Notes under the pieces: generated by a model
Databases searched by the model: none
Seen by the model: only the letters and a program-made list of their open reading frames with translations
What the model was told of the DNA's origin: nothing
Program-made: the position numbers and the translations under genes
Shown here: piece by piece, positions 8,677 through 17,844 of the stretch
Layout: each line of letters starts with the position of its first letter
Numbering within the stretch: position 1 is the stretch's first letter
Assembly (NCBI RefSeq): GCF_002886255.1
Contig: NZ_KZ614149.1
Span: 744,001 to 808,000, forward strand
Reading direction: 5' to 3'
DNA length: 64,000 nucleotides
Origin: Alteribacillus bidgolensis
Lineage (GTDB): Bacteria; Bacillota; Bacilli; Bacillales; Marinococcaceae

Positions 8677-8717
8677 CTCCAGAGCAGAAAAGTTACGCCG
8701 CTGCTTTGGAGTTTTTT
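8677..8717 (+). terminator. Rho-independent terminator
   Basis: CTCCAGAGCAG pairs imperfectly with GCTGCTTTGGAG, followed by a run of T. It ends the DUF6501-like gene. Confidence 0.7.
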
Positions 8718-8736
8718 GTTCGAAGGGGGATGGGGA

Positions 8737-9120
8737 TTGAATATATTTTACCGATTAAGTCGAATAGGCAAAGGTAGAGAAGAAACATCAGAAAAACCAA
8801 AATTTCCGGAACTTCAAACGAGGTATTATGCAGCTGATTTTTCTCAAGTTTTTCAGAAAGTAAAGGAACTTGAAAACGAGGAAGTGATGGGCCGAATGAT
8901 AAAAGTTGATGAAGCAAGAGGGGAAGTGCTTGCCGAAACAGCTTTAGAAAAAGATCAATTTGATGTTGTATTAACGGTCATTCCATTGGAATCAAATGTT
9001 ACTGTTTTAGATGTAGTGTCTTCCATTCGAACGAAAAAAGGAGATGGGGGTAAAAATTTTTTGATTATAGATCGTATTTTGAAAATAATGGATAAATCAC
9101 TCCCGCAAAATAAAGTGTAA
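8737..9120 (+). CDS. Hypothetical cytosolic protein, 127 residues
   Basis: The product is not firmly recognised. A TTG start at 8737 lies eight bases after AAGGGGGA; an earlier in-frame TTG (8716) overlaps that site and the terminator and is less likely. A conserved-looking core (YYAADFSQVFQKVKELEN, then KVDEARGEVLAE, then VVLTVIPLESNVTVLDVV) has the alpha/beta pattern of a DUF1499/SRPBCC-like small domain, which is only a resemblance. There is no signal peptide. A strong terminator follows. Confidence 0.65.
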   Translation: MNIFYRLSRIGKGREETSEKPKFPELQTRYYAADFSQVFQKVKELENEEVMGRMIKVDEARGEVLAETALEKDQFDVVLTVIPLESNVTVLDVVSSIRTKKGDGGKNFLIIDRILKIMDKSLPQNKV

Positions 9121-9137
9121 GTGTTTATAAGTGATTA

Positions 9138-9178
9138 TAAGCCATTTGCCAAGAAGGGCAGATGGCTTATTGTTATTT
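9138..9178 (+). terminator. Rho-independent terminator
   Basis: The hairpin AAGCCATTTGCC-AAGAA-GGGCAGATGGCTT is followed by ATTGTTATTT after the 127-residue gene. Confidence 0.8.
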
Positions 9179-9205
9179 AGGGAATTATATTTTACGAAAT
9201 GTCTG

Positions 9206-9388
9206 CTAAAAACGCGCACGTCTACGTATAGGACGTTTTAATGTTGCTAATGCCGCAGGGTGTGGTGTTTTTTGGGATCTTCTGCTAAGTTCACGAACGT
9301 CATGTAAAACAGGGTGCTTGCGCTTTAGTACTATGTTGTTATACTTTAGCAGCGTATAAGAGTGAAACAGTTTTGTTGTGTCTTTCAT
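9206..9388 (-). CDS. Possible small basic protein, 60 residues (doubtful)
   Basis: A 60-codon frame encoding a basic peptide with an arginine-rich tail (RPIRRRARF). It lies between a terminator and the YihY-type gene, on the same strand as the latter. There is no Shine-Dalgarno before the ATG, and I recognise no family. Small basic proteins of this type exist in spore formers, so it is recorded, but it may be a chance frame. Confidence 0.25.
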   Translation of the reverse strand: MKDTTKLFHSYTLLKYNNIVLKRKHPVLHDVRELSRRSQKTPHPAALATLKRPIRRRARF

Positions 9389-9489
9389 GAGAGGACAGGT
9401 TAATAAACTAATAATTTTTCTACCTGCCTTTATTATATTAGAAAATCTTTCAGAATGACAGATAAATTATATTGATATAATTAGTTTGT

Positions 9490-10302
9490 TCACCATCTAT
9501 TTTTCCTTTTTTCTGCAATCATGGCATTTAATTCACCACCGGCTAATATAGAAAATCCAGAAATATAAAACCAGATCATTAAAACAATAATGTTGCCAAG
9601 ACTGCCATAAATCACCGAGTAGTCGTTATTTTCTACATAAAAGAAAAAGCCAAGCGAACCTGCCTGCCAGCTTATGAGAGCAAATACAGCTCCTGGAAAG
9701 GCTTCTTTTAGAGAGATTATTCTATTAGGAACAGTTAAATAAATGTATAAAAGCACCAGTCCGATGACAATAAAACTTACGCCCCAGCGCACCCATTCCC
9801 AGATATACATAAAAAAGGCATCCCATCCAATGAGGGAAAATAAAAAAGATCCAAAAGGCCGTCCGTAAATCGGAAGCAAAAGCGAAATGATAATCGCTAA
9901 TAGTATTGACATCATAAGACCAAACCCAATGATAAACATTTTATATAACCGTGGGTACGATAAACGGTAAGCGTGGTTAATCGCTCTTATAATGGCAAAT
10001 GTTCCCAATAAAGATAGCCAAACGGTTGCAATCGAACTAAAAGAAAGAGTATCAAAACGCTGGACATCTATAATGGTATTAATATTAAAAGTAATAATAT
10101 TCAGCGTTCCGGGAGGCACGTAAGGAGAAATAAACCTAAGAACATCATTACTTGAAATAGGTAAGAAACTAATAACACTTAAAATAAACAGAAGCAATGG
10201 AAACATGGCCATTAAGAAATAATAACCGAGTTGTGCAGACACATCGAAAATCCTGTTTTCTCTAATACGTTTAATGAAATGACGGATAAATGTTATATAC
10301 AC
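9490..10302 (-). CDS. YihY/BrkB family inner-membrane protein
   Basis: A 270-residue membrane protein with about six transmembrane segments. The N-terminal amphipathic part and the SAQLGYYFLMAMFPLLLF segment (about residues 22-40) are typical of the YihY/virulence factor BrkB family, once misnamed RNase BN. The late AGGELNAMIAE motif (about 254-264) is also characteristic. The start is GTG with AGGAGG nine bases upstream. Function is unknown in Bacillus; transport has been suggested. The gene is divergent from the protease gene at 10421. Confidence 0.88.
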   Translation of the reverse strand: MYITFIRHFIKRIRENRIFDVSAQLGYYFLMAMFPLLLFILSVISFLPISSNDVLRFISPYVPPGTLNIITFNINTIIDVQRFDTLSFSSIATVWLSLLGTFAIIRAINHAYRLSYPRLYKMFIIGFGLMMSILLAIIISLLLPIYGRPFGSFLFSLIGWDAFFMYIWEWVRWGVSFIVIGLVLLYIYLTVPNRIISLKEAFPGAVFALISWQAGSLGFFFYVENNDYSVIYGSLGNIIVLMIWFYISGFSILAGGELNAMIAEKRKNRW

Positions 10303-10420
10303 TCCTTAATGCCTCCTAAAAAAACGATGTTTTAAAGTCTGTGCCCAAACAATCTTCCTTATATAGTATAGTTAAAAAAGTACGATGATATTTCTTAAGT
10401 GTAAAAGGAGTTTCAATTTC

Positions 10421-11248
10421 ATGGATGATAAACATAAAGATAAGCTTGATGAATTGTATGATGAAAAGTATGAAGAAATTTCTTACGAAGAATTTAAAGA
10501 AGCATTAGATGAGGAAGCGCAGCGAAAACCATCAGATAACATGGAGAAAAAGAAAAACAGACGAGGCGTGCGCGTTATCGCAGTTTTATTAACACTGATG
10601 TTGGTTTTTCAAGTTTTAGCAATGTTGTTTGACATGTTCCGGATTGATGCTATCGAGTTTTTAAAAACATCTTATCGACTTTCTCAGGATGAAGACATTC
10701 AGGAGTGGAAAGAAGCAGTTGTTACTATTCAAGGGGAAGGAAGATTTGGGCGTTCCAAAGGAACCGGTTTTTTTATTGAAAAAGAAGGGCTGGTTTTAAC
10801 AAATCATCATGTGATTGAACAACAAGACACAATTGGAATAAATACAGAAGATGGAGAAATCTATGAAGGAGAGTTGTTAGCCAGTGACGCCGAAAAAGAC
10901 CTGGCTTTAATTGAAATAGAAGGAGAGGAGGGGTTTGAAACCTTGCATCTGCAGAATAAAATATCTGAGGAAAATGAACACATTTATGTGATAGGAAATC
11001 CGCTTTCATTCACTAAAATAGCAAATGAAGGAAAAATTTTAGGTGAAGAGACGACAAGAGAAAACGCGTTGGGTATATCAGCTCCAATATACCGCGGCAA
11101 TAGCGGCAGTCCCGTTATAAGTGAAAATGGGGACGTGACAGGGGTTGTTTACGCGAAAAAATCGATTAATCATCCAGAACAAGAGTCCATTGGTTTAGCT
11201 GTTCCAATAGATGATGTACACTCCTTTTTAGAAGAAACGAAAGAATGA
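10421..11248 (+). CDS. Membrane-anchored trypsin-like serine protease (HtrA-like)
   Basis: A 275-residue protease. An acidic cytoplasmic N-terminus (about 50 residues) precedes one membrane segment (about 51-70), and the protease domain would lie outside the cell. The triad is visible: His in LTNHHVIE, Asp in EKDLALIEIEG, Ser in YRGNSGSPVI. It is shorter than HtrA/HtrB and has no room for a C-terminal PDZ domain, so it is a PDZ-less relative. I chose the ATG at 10421, which has AAAGGAG upstream; a longer in-frame start at 10385 lacks one. Role in extracytoplasmic protein quality control is inferred from family. Confidence 0.88.
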   Translation: MDDKHKDKLDELYDEKYEEISYEEFKEALDEEAQRKPSDNMEKKKNRRGVRVIAVLLTLMLVFQVLAMLFDMFRIDAIEFLKTSYRLSQDEDIQEWKEAVVTIQGEGRFGRSKGTGFFIEKEGLVLTNHHVIEQQDTIGINTEDGEIYEGELLASDAEKDLALIEIEGEEGFETLHLQNKISEENEHIYVIGNPLSFTKIANEGKILGEETTRENALGISAPIYRGNSGSPVISENGDVTGVVYAKKSINHPEQESIGLAVPIDDVHSFLEETKE

Positions 11249-11304
11249 ACTAAACTTAGTAAATCTTAACAGTGTATAAAAACCTCAAAGTAAATACAGC
11301 TGTT

Positions 11305-12181
11305 TGGACTAACCTAAAATAATGGGACAATATAAAACACCTTCGAAATGGTACAATCAATGAAGTACATTCTCGGAGGTGTTTTTGCATGGGCAAAAAC
11401 GTTTATTCTAAAGAAATAAAGTGGGCGGTTGTTCAAGACAAACGGAGTGGAAAACGGACAAACCAGGAAATAATGGAGAAGTATGAAATAAAAATGTATC
11501 TCAAATGAAAACATGGATGAAGTGGTACAAAACGGGAGAAATGTATCGTTTTGATCAACCTTAGGAAAACAATATATGTATGGCCATGGACCAGAGGGTA
11601 AGACAGAAGAAGATCGTACAAATAGTCAGCTCACCCATTTGAAGACGGAGAATGAGATCTTAAAAAAGTATTTAAAAGGAGTGGATAAAAGAATAGATCT
11701 GAATCTAGTTGGAAATCTACGCAGAAAATACACGGTAACAAAGTAATTGAACGTATTAAAGGTACCCCGTTCCACTTATTATCGTTGGGCCCCAGGAAGA
11801 GACGGTAACATATAAGAATAAGTATGAAGATTTGATTATAGAGGTCTGTAAATCAACAAATTACCGAAATGGTTATCGAAAGATACGAGCTATTTTAAAA
11901 CGTCAACATCAGTAAAGTTAAATCGGAATACCGTGCAAAAAATGATGTAAAAGCACCATCTCCAATGCAAGGTAAAACCAAAACGGAAGTGGAAATCTCA
12001 AGGGGAAAGTGAGGTTATAGCGCCTAACAATAAGAAGTTGTTTCTAGAATTAGAAAATATATTCAACACTCTAATGAAGAGCGAATACAAGAAAAACTAG
12101 GCTGCCTTACTCCAAAAGAGTTTGGAGTCAAAGCAGCCTAGCAGGTGTTTTATATCTATCTCATTTAGCTATCGCAGTTCA
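11305..12181 (+). mobile_element. Gutted IS3-family insertion sequence
   Basis: A decayed IS3-family element. The left end carries a terminal sequence beginning TGGACTAACCTAAAAT; a diverged partner resembling it ends near 12181. Inside are remnants of both IS3 frames. The element is far shorter than the roughly 1.2-1.5 kb of a complete copy, because most of the DDE catalytic core is deleted. It cannot move by itself. It is flanked by intact genes and appears to be old. Confidence 0.8.
11389..12141 (+). pseudogene. IS3-family transposase remnant (orfA + orfB, broken)
   Basis: The first part reads as orfA: MGKNVYSKEIKWAVVQDK, helix-turn-helix, then HLKTENEILKKYLKG, interrupted by frameshifts and a stop. 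From about 11745 the orfB N-terminus is readable (VLKVPRSTYYRW, later ICKSTNYRNGYRKIRAI in shifted frames). The sequence then jumps to the extreme transposase C-terminus (SNEERIQEKLGCLTPKEFG near 12070-12135). The central DDE part is absent, so this is an inactive relic. Confidence 0.85.
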
Positions 12182-12206
12182 GTTGAGTGGGTTTTTACTT
12201 GTCAGT

Positions 12207-12251
12207 TAAAAAGAGGCTGTACTGCGTATGAGCAGAAACAGCCTCTTTTCT
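12207..12251. terminator. Bidirectional terminator (end of ykpA)
   Basis: AAAAAGAGGCTGT pairs with ACAGCCTCTTTTC across about 18 bases, with T-runs in both directions. It directly follows the stop of the ABC-F gene on the minus strand. Confidence 0.85.
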
Positions 12252-13852
12252 TATTTCTTTTGCATCTTTTGATCTTCGATATATTCATCATACGTCGTTT
12301 GTTTATCGATAAAACCGTCTGGAGTGAACTCAATAATCCTGTTTGCGATCGTTTGAATAAATTCGTGGTCGTGTGATGAAAACAGCACCGATCCTTTAAA
12401 ATCAATTAAACCATTATTTAAAGCTGTAATTGATTCGAGATCTAAGTGGTTTGTAGGTTCATCTAATATGAGTACATTTGCTCCGCTTAACATTATTTTA
12501 GAAAGCATGCAGCGTACTTTTTCTCCTCCGGATAACACGCTTGCTTTTTTAAAGACTTCTTCTCCTGAGAAAAGCATACGGCCGAGAAAGCCACGGATAA
12601 ATGTTTCGGTTTGATCGTCAGGCGAGTACTGTCTTAGCCATTCGACTAAATTTAAATCAACACCGTCAAAATAAGGGGAGTTATCTTTAGGAAAATATGC
12701 TTGGGAAGTTGTTAATCCCCATTTAAACGAGCCGCTGTCTGGTTCCATTTCTCCGGTGAGTATTTTAAATAGCGTTGTCTTCGCAATTTCATGATCTCCT
12801 ACAAAAGCCACTTTATCCCCGCTGTTTAGTACAAAGCTGACGTTATCAAGAACTTTTACCCCGTCAATTGTTTTAGTGAGTCCCTCAACAGTAAGCAAAT
12901 CTTTACCAAGATCACGGTTTGGCTTGAACTGTACGAATGGATAACGACGCGAAGAAGGCTTTATATCATCTAACGTAATTTTTTCTAGTGTTTTTTTCCT
13001 CGAGGTAGCTTGTTTTGATTTAGATGCGTTCGCACTAAATCTAGCGATAAACTCTTTTAATTGCTTAATTTGATCTTCTTTCTTTTGGTTTGCTTCCTTT
13101 GCCATTTTTTGCGCGAGCTGGCTGGATTCATACCAAAAGTCATAATTCCCTACGTATAGCTCAATCTTTCCGAAGTCCAGGTCTGCAATATGGGTGCACA
13201 CTTTATTTAAAAAGTGACGGTCGTGAGAAACGACGATAACTGTGTTTTCAAAGTTAATTAAAAATTCTTCCAACCATTGAACAGCTTCAATATCAAGGTG
13301 GTTTGTCGGCTCATCCATTAACAGTATATCAGGATTTCCAAATAAAGCTTGAGCGAGAAGTACTTTTACCTTTTCTGGACCAGTAAGTTCTGCCATCGTT
13401 TTTTCATGAAGTTCTTCTGGTACTCCAAGCCCTCTAAGGAGCTGGGCAGCCTCTGTTTCTGCCTCATATCCATTCATTTCTGCAAATTCAGCTTCGAGTT
13501 CTGCTGCTTTCATACCGTCTTCATCGGAAAAGTCAGGTTTCATGTAAATCTCATCTTTTTCGTGCATTACTTCATACAAGCGGGAATGCCCCATAATGAC
13601 AACATCAATCACCCGCTTTTCTTCATAGGCAAAGTGATCCTGTTTTAAAACGGCGACACGCTGTCCTTTGTCTATATGAACATGCCCGGATTGAGAGTCA
13701 ATTTCACCAGACAGGATTTTAAGGAAAGTAGATTTTCCAGCACCGTTGGCTCCAATCAAACCGTAACAATTACCGGGAGTAAATTTAATATTTACGTCCT
13801 CAAACAGTTTTTTATCTCCATATCTAAGCCCGACGTTTTGGCAAGTAATCAT
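12251..13852 (-). CDS. ykpA: ABC-F family ATPase YkpA
   Basis: A 533-residue soluble ABC-F protein with two ATPase domains and no membrane part. The first domain has Walker A GANGAGKST (about residues 34-42), a weak signature (LTGPEKVKV) and LLMDEPTNHLD. The second has LSGGEKVRC and LILDEPTNHLD but a Walker A without the glycine-rich loop (VGDHEIAKTT), a feature I recall in B. subtilis YkpA as well. The inter-domain linker with the ARFSANASKSKQATSRKK stretch matches YkpA/YbiT. ABC-F proteins act on ribosomes at the tRNA exit site; YkpA's exact job is not settled. The start has AAAAAGGATG upstream. It is divergent from the TetR gene. Confidence 0.93.
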   Translation of the reverse strand: MITCQNVGLRYGDKKLFEDVNIKFTPGNCYGLIGANGAGKSTFLKILSGEIDSQSGHVHIDKGQRVAVLKQDHFAYEEKRVIDVVIMGHSRLYEVMHEKDEIYMKPDFSDEDGMKAAELEAEFAEMNGYEAETEAAQLLRGLGVPEELHEKTMAELTGPEKVKVLLAQALFGNPDILLMDEPTNHLDIEAVQWLEEFLINFENTVIVVSHDRHFLNKVCTHIADLDFGKIELYVGNYDFWYESSQLAQKMAKEANQKKEDQIKQLKEFIARFSANASKSKQATSRKKTLEKITLDDIKPSSRRYPFVQFKPNRDLGKDLLTVEGLTKTIDGVKVLDNVSFVLNSGDKVAFVGDHEIAKTTLFKILTGEMEPDSGSFKWGLTTSQAYFPKDNSPYFDGVDLNLVEWLRQYSPDDQTETFIRGFLGRMLFSGEEVFKKASVLSGGEKVRCMLSKIMLSGANVLILDEPTNHLDLESITALNNGLIDFKGSVLFSSHDHEFIQTIANRIIEFTPDGFIDKQTTYDEYIEDQKMQKK

Positions 13853-13917
13853 TCACATACATCCTTTTTCTATAAACTATAGTCATCATAACATATATGC
13901 CATCGGAAGCAATATTT

Positions 13918-13946
13918 TTGACAACGTCTTCGGATCAATATAAACT
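13918..13946 (+). promoter_or_regulatory. SigA-type promoter of tetR-MFS pair
   Basis: TTGACA, a 17-base spacer and TAAACT lie about 80 bases before the TetR start and just upstream of the palindrome at 13978. Confidence 0.65.
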
Positions 13947-13977
13947 GTAATGGTCGTTATAAAACTTGTTGGTTTTA

Positions 13978-13997
13978 TAGTGACCGATTAGTCACTA
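13978..13997 (+). promoter_or_regulatory. Palindromic operator (probable TetR autoregulation)
   Basis: TAGTGAC-CGATTA-GTCACTA is a perfect 7-bp inverted repeat with a 6-base spacer. It lies between the promoter and the TetR start, where a bound repressor would block transcription. It also resembles operators of other TetR regulators whose half-sites read TGAC-GTCA. Confidence 0.75.
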
Positions 13998-14023
13998 AAG
14001 AATCGGGAGGAAATAAATTAAAC

Positions 14024-14908
14024 ATGGATAAAAGAGAGCGTCTTATTGTTTCTGCCATGCATCATTTTTCGGAAAAAGGCTACTTCTCTACTTCTGTTCA
14101 AGAAATAACTTCATCTTGCGGGGTAGCAAAAGGAACTTTTTATAAATTTTTTCGGTCTAAAGAAGATTTGTTAATTGAAGTTTTTCGTTATAATCACCAG
14201 CAAATGCTTCTCCGTGCAAAAAATGTACAGTTAGATGATTCTTTATCTGCTAAAGAACAACTAATAAGGAAAATATCTTTAGAACTAAACGGCCTTTATG
14301 ATAATAGAGAATTTTTTCTTTTGTTACACAAAGTCGTTTCTGTTCAAGAGCACAAAACGATTATGCCGCTTATGAAGAAAACAAAAGCAGCGATGATGAA
14401 CTGGCATAAAGAGTGGCTCCTAGAAGTATATGGAGAATCTATTCAAAAGCAGGTATGGGACCTTGTCCTTTTTTTACAGGGGGCCTTGAAAGAATATATA
14501 GGTTTAATGGATGAGACCAAGCATATCGTTGATACAGAAAAAGCCTCTAGAAAGATTGTAGCTCGCATGGATGTGTTAGTGAATTATTCCGGAGATTTTG
14601 AGCCTATATTAACGAAAGATATTATGAAAGATTATGAACAAATAGCAATGGAGCCAGAAAAAAAGACGAAAGAAGAGGAAATAAAGGAGCTTTTGGAAAA
14701 AGTAAAAGGCGATATTAAGCGTTCTTCTTTTACATCATCTACGGAAAAAGAAATGCTCCAAGCTGTTGAACTTATAAATGAAGAGTTACAAAAGCAAAAG
14801 CCGCGAACCTTTTTAATGAAAGCTCTCGCTTCGTATATAAAAGAAAACACTAATTTAGAAGAATGCATTTCTACATTAGAACAATTTATTGTAAAAGCCA
14901 GGGAGTAA
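14024..14908 (+). CDS. TetR/AcrR family transcriptional regulator
   Basis: A 294-residue regulator, longer than the usual 190-220. The N-terminal helix-turn-helix is clear (FSTSVQEITSSCGVAKGTFYKFF in pieces, about residues 20-43). The C-terminal half adds about 90 charged residues (KKTKEEEIKELLEKVKGDI and beyond), possibly coiled-coil. It is directly followed by an MFS exporter gene (26-base gap), so it probably represses the pair through the palindrome at 13978 and is released by a drug-like ligand. Similar pairs are typical of multidrug export in Bacillaceae. Confidence 0.9.
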   Translation: MDKRERLIVSAMHHFSEKGYFSTSVQEITSSCGVAKGTFYKFFRSKEDLLIEVFRYNHQQMLLRAKNVQLDDSLSAKEQLIRKISLELNGLYDNREFFLLLHKVVSVQEHKTIMPLMKKTKAAMMNWHKEWLLEVYGESIQKQVWDLVLFLQGALKEYIGLMDETKHIVDTEKASRKIVARMDVLVNYSGDFEPILTKDIMKDYEQIAMEPEKKTKEEEIKELLEKVKGDIKRSSFTSSTEKEMLQAVELINEELQKQKPRTFLMKALASYIKENTNLEECISTLEQFIVKARE

Positions 14909-14934
14909 AATTATAAAAAAAGAAGGCGTATAGT

Positions 14935-16356
14935 ATGACAGATTTAAATAATAGAGGAGAAGAACAGAAAGAAACAAAAAAAATCCCGATTATGACAGCA
15001 CTTATGATTGGAGCCTTCGTTGCCATTTTAAATCAAACGTTATTAGCGACAGCGATTCCTCCCATCATGAAAGACTTGCAGATATCAGCGAACACTGCTC
15101 AATGGCTGACAACGATTTTTATGCTTGTAAATGGTATTATGATCCCAATAACTGCTTTTTTAGTGGAAACCTTTACGACAAGAAAATTATTTTTGACTGC
15201 AATCAGCACTTTTGCAGCAGGTACGCTTATTTGTGCGGCAGCACCCAATTTTTCTGTTTTAATGATAGGAAGAATAATTCAAGCAGGCGGTGCAGGGGTG
15301 ATGATGCCGTTAATGCAAACAGTCATTCTTCTTATTTTTCCAATGGAAAAACGAGGCGCGGCCATGGGATTTATTGGGTTGGTTATATCATTTGCTCCCG
15401 CTATCGGACCTACGCTCTCTGGGTTTATGGTAGATCATTTTCACTGGCGGACATTATTTTATATTGTTTTACCAATTGCAGTCTTAGATATTATTCTTGC
15501 CTATTTTGTACTAAAAAATGTTACAGAACAAAAATATCCAAAAGTGGATATCCTTTCCATTATTTTATCCACTTTCGGTTTTGGCGGTATTTTGTATGGG
15601 TTCAGCAGTGCAGGAAGTACAGGATGGGGAAGCTTTCCTGTTGTTTTGACGATGACTGCAGGCATCGTTTGTCTGATTTTATTTTCATTCCGTCAATTCC
15701 AATTATCACAGCCTATATTAGAACTCAGAGTATTTAAATACGGAATATTCACCTTAACAACCGGGATTGGTATGTTAGTATTTATGGCTATGATTGGCGC
15801 CGCTACAGTGCTGCCTATTTATATGCAGGATATGCGTGACTTTACCGCTATGGAGTCTGGTTTAATGATGCTGCCTGGAGCCGTACTAATGGGAATTATG
15901 TCCCCTATAACAGGCAGGATCTTTGACAAAATCGGTGCAAGAAAATTATCCCTTACAGGGCTTGCTCTTATGACAATCTCTAATTTTATGTATACGGATC
16001 TTACAGGTGCAACATCGTTCACTTATATGACGATTATGTATTCGCTTCGAATGGCAGGCATTGCTATGGTAATGATGCCAGTAACCACAGCCGGTTTAAA
16101 CGTCCTTCCAAAGCACTTGATTCCTCATGGTACGGCTGTAAATAATACGATGAGGCAAGTATCAGGTTCCATTGGTACTGCTCTTTTAGTAACAGTGATG
16201 ACAACCACCGCAATGGGTAAGGGGCCGGAAGTAAATGCAGAGGCTCTCATTCACGGCGTAAATATGTCCTTTTGGGTGGCGTTTATTTTTGGTCTGATAG
16301 GTTTTGTGCTTAGCTTTCTTATCAAGAACAAAGAGGCTGTTTCCCAAAATAAGTAG
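14935..16356 (+). CDS. MFS drug exporter, DHA2 (14-TM, EmrB/QacA-like)
   Basis: A 473-residue membrane protein with about 14 hydrophobic segments. It carries the DHA2 landmarks: LNQTLLATAIPPIMKDL (motif D1-like, about residues 32-49), TAQWLTTIFMLVNGIMIP, GRIIQAGGAGVMMPL, and the antiporter motif C-like GFIGLVISFAPAIGPTLSG (about 143-161). It would export drugs or other amphipathic compounds using proton motive force. Co-transcribed with the TetR regulator upstream and followed by a terminator. Lincomycin-type (LmrB/MdtP) relatives are close in sequence feel, but the substrate is unknown. Confidence 0.92.
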   Translation: MTDLNNRGEEQKETKKIPIMTALMIGAFVAILNQTLLATAIPPIMKDLQISANTAQWLTTIFMLVNGIMIPITAFLVETFTTRKLFLTAISTFAAGTLICAAAPNFSVLMIGRIIQAGGAGVMMPLMQTVILLIFPMEKRGAAMGFIGLVISFAPAIGPTLSGFMVDHFHWRTLFYIVLPIAVLDIILAYFVLKNVTEQKYPKVDILSIILSTFGFGGILYGFSSAGSTGWGSFPVVLTMTAGIVCLILFSFRQFQLSQPILELRVFKYGIFTLTTGIGMLVFMAMIGAATVLPIYMQDMRDFTAMESGLMMLPGAVLMGIMSPITGRIFDKIGARKLSLTGLALMTISNFMYTDLTGATSFTYMTIMYSLRMAGIAMVMMPVTTAGLNVLPKHLIPHGTAVNNTMRQVSGSIGTALLVTVMTTTAMGKGPEVNAEALIHGVNMSFWVAFIFGLIGFVLSFLIKNKEAVSQNK

Positions 16357-16360
16357 TTAG

Positions 16361-16387
16361 CAGGCAGGTAATACTGCCTGTTTTTTT
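16361..16387 (+). terminator. Terminator of tetR-MFS operon
   Basis: CAGGCAG-GTAATA-CTGCCTG is followed by seven T. Confidence 0.92.
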
Positions 16388-16411
16388 ATGCTTTAAGAAA
16401 GTTTAAAATGT

Positions 16412-16475
16412 TAAAGATCCATGTATAAGTAAAACTACGGCTTCTGCCATAAGGATTTGTCAAGCAGAAATGAGT
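16412..16475 (+). repeat. Interspersed repeat family A, copy 3 (diverged)
   Basis: TTAAAGATCCATGTATAAGT, AAAACTACGGCTTCTGCCAT and AAGGATTTGTCAAGCAGAAA correspond to the first two thirds of the family A copies. The terminal hairpin and T-run have been lost, so this copy is decayed. Confidence 0.55.
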
Positions 16476-16626
16476 AAGAATGTGGAAATGAAGCCGTCTA
16501 AATGACTTGCATCTGCTATACGAACTTGAGCCGAACTGCTCTTATCTAGTGCTGCGCTTTAATAGTATGAATGGATAGGTTAGATTGATATAATTTTATA
16601 TAGATAACAAAAAAGGAGGAAATCGA

Positions 16627-17436
16627 ATGGGTAAAGGACTTGAGGAGAAAACAGTAGCAATTGCTGCTTCTCGGAAAACAGATGAAATGACAGCTTTGAT
16701 TGAAAAGCAAGGCGGTACTGCAGTGGTTCGTCCATTACAAGGAACAACTTTTTTAGCAGAAGAAGACATACAGCCGGATTTTAGAAAAATTTTGGATGAG
16801 AAGCCGGACTGGTTGATTTTTACGACTGGTATTGGAACAGAAACATTACTTCATGTATCTGAGCAATTAAACCGGAGAAAAGATTTTGAAAAAATACTAA
16901 GAGAAGGAAAAGTTGCAGTCAGAGGATACAAAACAAAGAATGCTCTAAAAAAAATTGATATTATTCCTGAAGCAAGAGATGATGATGGAACAACGGCAGG
17001 TTTAATAAGTGCGATGGAGAACAAAGATTTTACCAACAAAAAAGTTATGGTTCAGCTTCACGGGGTGAAAGCTCCTCGTCTTGTAGAATTTCTAAAAAGA
17101 AAAGGGGCTTCTTCTGTATCGGAACTTCTTCCTTATCAACATATCCCGCCAGAGAAAGGAACGCTTGAAATGATATGCGGGGAATTGCGTCGGGGGGAAA
17201 TTGATGCAATATGCTTTACAACCCAGCTCCAAGTACATTCCTTGTTTCAACATGCACAAGAGCATCATTTGAAAGAGGAGCTGATTTCGATTTTTGAAAA
17301 TAAAACAGTAGCTGCTGCTGTAGGAAAAGTGACTGCTGAGGCATTAAAAGAAGTAGGAGTAAAAAGGTTGTTAGCCCCAGAAAATCAGAGGATGGGAGCT
17401 ATGATAATGGAACTTTCTCAATCCTATCAAAAATAA
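16627..17436 (+). CDS. Uroporphyrinogen-III synthase-like protein (HemD family)
   Basis: A 269-residue protein with the bilobal HemD fold: an N-terminal lobe starting VAIAASRKTDEMTALIEKQG, the linker around TTGIGTETLL, and the C-terminal region with ICFTTQLQVHSLFQHAQE and AAVGKVTAEALKEVGV. HemD cyclises hydroxymethylbilane to uroporphyrinogen III, the shared precursor of heme, siroheme and cobalamin. It lies away from a hemAXCDBL operon, so it is likely a second copy, fitting the siroheme (nitrite/sulfite reductase) or B12 demand implied by the window. The ATG has AAAGGAGG upstream. HemD proteins diverge quickly, so exact activity is inference. Confidence 0.85.
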   Translation: MGKGLEEKTVAIAASRKTDEMTALIEKQGGTAVVRPLQGTTFLAEEDIQPDFRKILDEKPDWLIFTTGIGTETLLHVSEQLNRRKDFEKILREGKVAVRGYKTKNALKKIDIIPEARDDDGTTAGLISAMENKDFTNKKVMVQLHGVKAPRLVEFLKRKGASSVSELLPYQHIPPEKGTLEMICGELRRGEIDAICFTTQLQVHSLFQHAQEHHLKEELISIFENKTVAAAVGKVTAEALKEVGVKRLLAPENQRMGAMIMELSQSYQK

Positions 17437-17456
17437 TGTACTGGGGCAGATCGCTT

Positions 17457-17844
17457 ATGTTTCAGAAAACAATAGATCCGCGCGTATCTGAAACGGATGG
17501 AGCAGGCCATTTCAATAATACAATCATTCCAGTATGGTTTGAGTCGTATTTAAGCTGCTTACCCCGAGTCTGTCATTTAAAAAATGGGAATGCGTTATTA
17601 TTAAAATGAATGTAGATTTCGTTGGTCAATTGTTTTATGGTGAACCGGTTCAAGTGAAAACGTGGATCAATAATGTGAGAAATTCAAGCTTTGAGATCTA
17701 TGAGGAAATACATCAAAGAGGAGAGGTGTGCGCAAAAGGAAGCCTACGTATGTTAATTTTAATTTTGATAAGCAAAAAAGCGAGCCGATCCCTGAACACA
17801 TAAAATCCGAGCTTAAGCATCACTTATATGAAATGCGAAATTAA
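17457..17844 (+). pseudogene. Acyl-CoA thioesterase (4HBT hotdog) remnant, frameshifted
   Basis: Three reading frames are needed to follow one hotdog thioesterase: KTIDPRVSETDGAGHFNNT at the start (the D of SETDGAGHFNN is the family catalytic position), then from about 17590 MNVDFVGQLFYGEPVQVKTW up to GEVCAKGS, and finally NFDKQKSEPIPEHIKSELK to a stop at 17842. At least two indels are required, so no full-length product can be made. The 3' end overlaps the converging mobA gene by four bases. Confidence 0.85.

Noticed and set aside
11314..11621. Minus-strand frames of 60-66 codons over the IS3 relic
   Set aside because: They are antisense shadows of the transposase remnant, with no ribosome site.
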